DNA from: Moritella sp. 5
GTDB taxonomy: Bacteria > Pseudomonadota > Gammaproteobacteria > Enterobacterales > Moritellaceae
Length of the DNA stretch: 64,000 bases
Assembly (NCBI RefSeq): GCF_018219455.1
Contig: NZ_CP056122.1
Coordinates: 1,984,001 to 2,048,000 of the forward strand
Direction: 5' to 3'
This document shows positions 63,637 to 64,000 of the stretch, piece by piece (within the stretch, counting starts at the first letter, position 1; every line of letters begins with the position of its first letter). The notes beneath the pieces were generated by a model. The model searched no databases. It worked only from the letters and a program-made list of their open reading frames with translations, and was not told the DNA's origin. The position numbers and the translations under genes were made by a program.

Positions 63637-64000
63637 ATGAAAACGGCAATTGTATTAGGGACATCTAGATCTAATGGAAATACTCACAAGTTAGTCAACT
63701 TGTATCAACAGCATAAGTCAGCTGATGTATTTAATTTAACAGACTTTTCTATCTCTACTTTTGATTATGACCACAATAATAAACACGATGACTTTTTGGT
63801 TTTAGCTAAGCAGCTTCTGGATTATGAGCATCTGATCTTTGCGACTCCTATGTATTGGTATTCAATGAGCGGTCAAATGAAAGTGTTTTTTGACCGGCTA
63901 TCCGACCTGTTAACAATAGAAAAAGAATTAGGTCGAGGATTGAAAGGGAAAAGATGTTCTGTATTAGCCACTGGCGTAGATGAACAACCACCAGAATGTT
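63637..64000 (+). CDS. Flavodoxin-fold NAD(P)H-dependent oxidoreductase, N-terminal part (cut by window edge)
   Basis: 121 codons are visible: MKTAIVLGTSRSNGNTHKLV (FMN phosphate loop, SRSNGNT), LLDYEHLIFATPMYWYSMSG (P-x-YW flavin contact), QMKVFFDRLSDLL. This is an FMN-dependent NAD(P)H reductase of the flavodoxin fold, likely a quinone or azo-compound reductase. GGAGAG precedes the ATG at 63637. The C-terminus is outside the window. Confidence 0.85.
   Translation, partial: MKTAIVLGTSRSNGNTHKLVNLYQQHKSADVFNLTDFSISTFDYDHNNKHDDFLVLAKQLLDYEHLIFATPMYWYSMSGQMKVFFDRLSDLLTIEKELGRGLKGKRCSVLATGVDEQPPEC

Overview
The window reads as chromosomal DNA of a marine gammaproteobacterium, most likely Moritella or a close relative. 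This rests on AT-rich composition, Vibrio/Moritella-like protein sequences (GyrA, NrdAB-YfaE, TrhO, UbiG) and a Vibrio-type chromosomal integron. No rRNA or tRNA gene was seen. The genus is inference from protein character, not a database result.

Left part (1-30.2 kb), ordinary chromosome. It holds a glycosyltransferase and a glycerate-kinase/HAD-phosphatase fusion (compatible-solute type), trhO, a DUF4184 membrane protein, a pterin-sensor-like protein coupled to a GGDEF-EAL enzyme, a large orphan secreted protein, a LysR-regulated tripartite RND efflux operon, a secreted metalloprotease-like protein, a TauE-family exporter, a DUF692 enzyme near two small Cys-rich proteins, the nrdA-nrdB-yfaE ribonucleotide reductase operon with two NrdR boxes, ubiG and gyrA. 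A patchwork of fragments copied from trhO, the TauE gene and a small repeat protein sits at 9.7-10.3 kb.

Middle (30.2-about 50 kb), a decaying chromosomal integron beside gyrA. The integrase gene (minus strand) is full length but carries one in-frame TGA. Just upstream of it lies a 2.4-kb composite transposon built from an IS1595-type IS and a deleted second copy, bracketed by an exact 8-bp duplication (TGTTATAT). Gene cassettes on the + strand then follow with recognisable attC sites. They encode an alpha/beta hydrolase, a CPCC-like protein, DUF2199, an NTF2-like protein, nucleotidyltransferase-like proteins, MAPEG, an RraA-like protein, HADs, GNATs, an SGNH hydrolase and several unknowns. 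An IS1111-group (IS110 family) element has inserted inside attC cores. One copy is intact, two are deletion derivatives and one is only an end. Its long 3' noncoding region carries the motif CCTAACGCC, the complement of the attC core GGCGTTAGG, as expected of a guide (bridge/seek) RNA. Remnants of an IS91-type element with a tyrosine recombinase also lie in the array.

Right part (50-64 kb), mixed accessory DNA. It contains more cassette-style genes without clear attC sites (GNATs, VOC/bleomycin-resistance-like, DUF6434-like), a methyltransferase of different base composition, two surface proteins, a Fur-box-preceded TonB receptor, an outer-membrane barrel protein, a DfrA1-like dihydrofolate reductase fused at its tail to a Nudix remnant, a peptidase E-like protein, a PqaA-like protein and a flavodoxin-fold reductase cut by the window edge.
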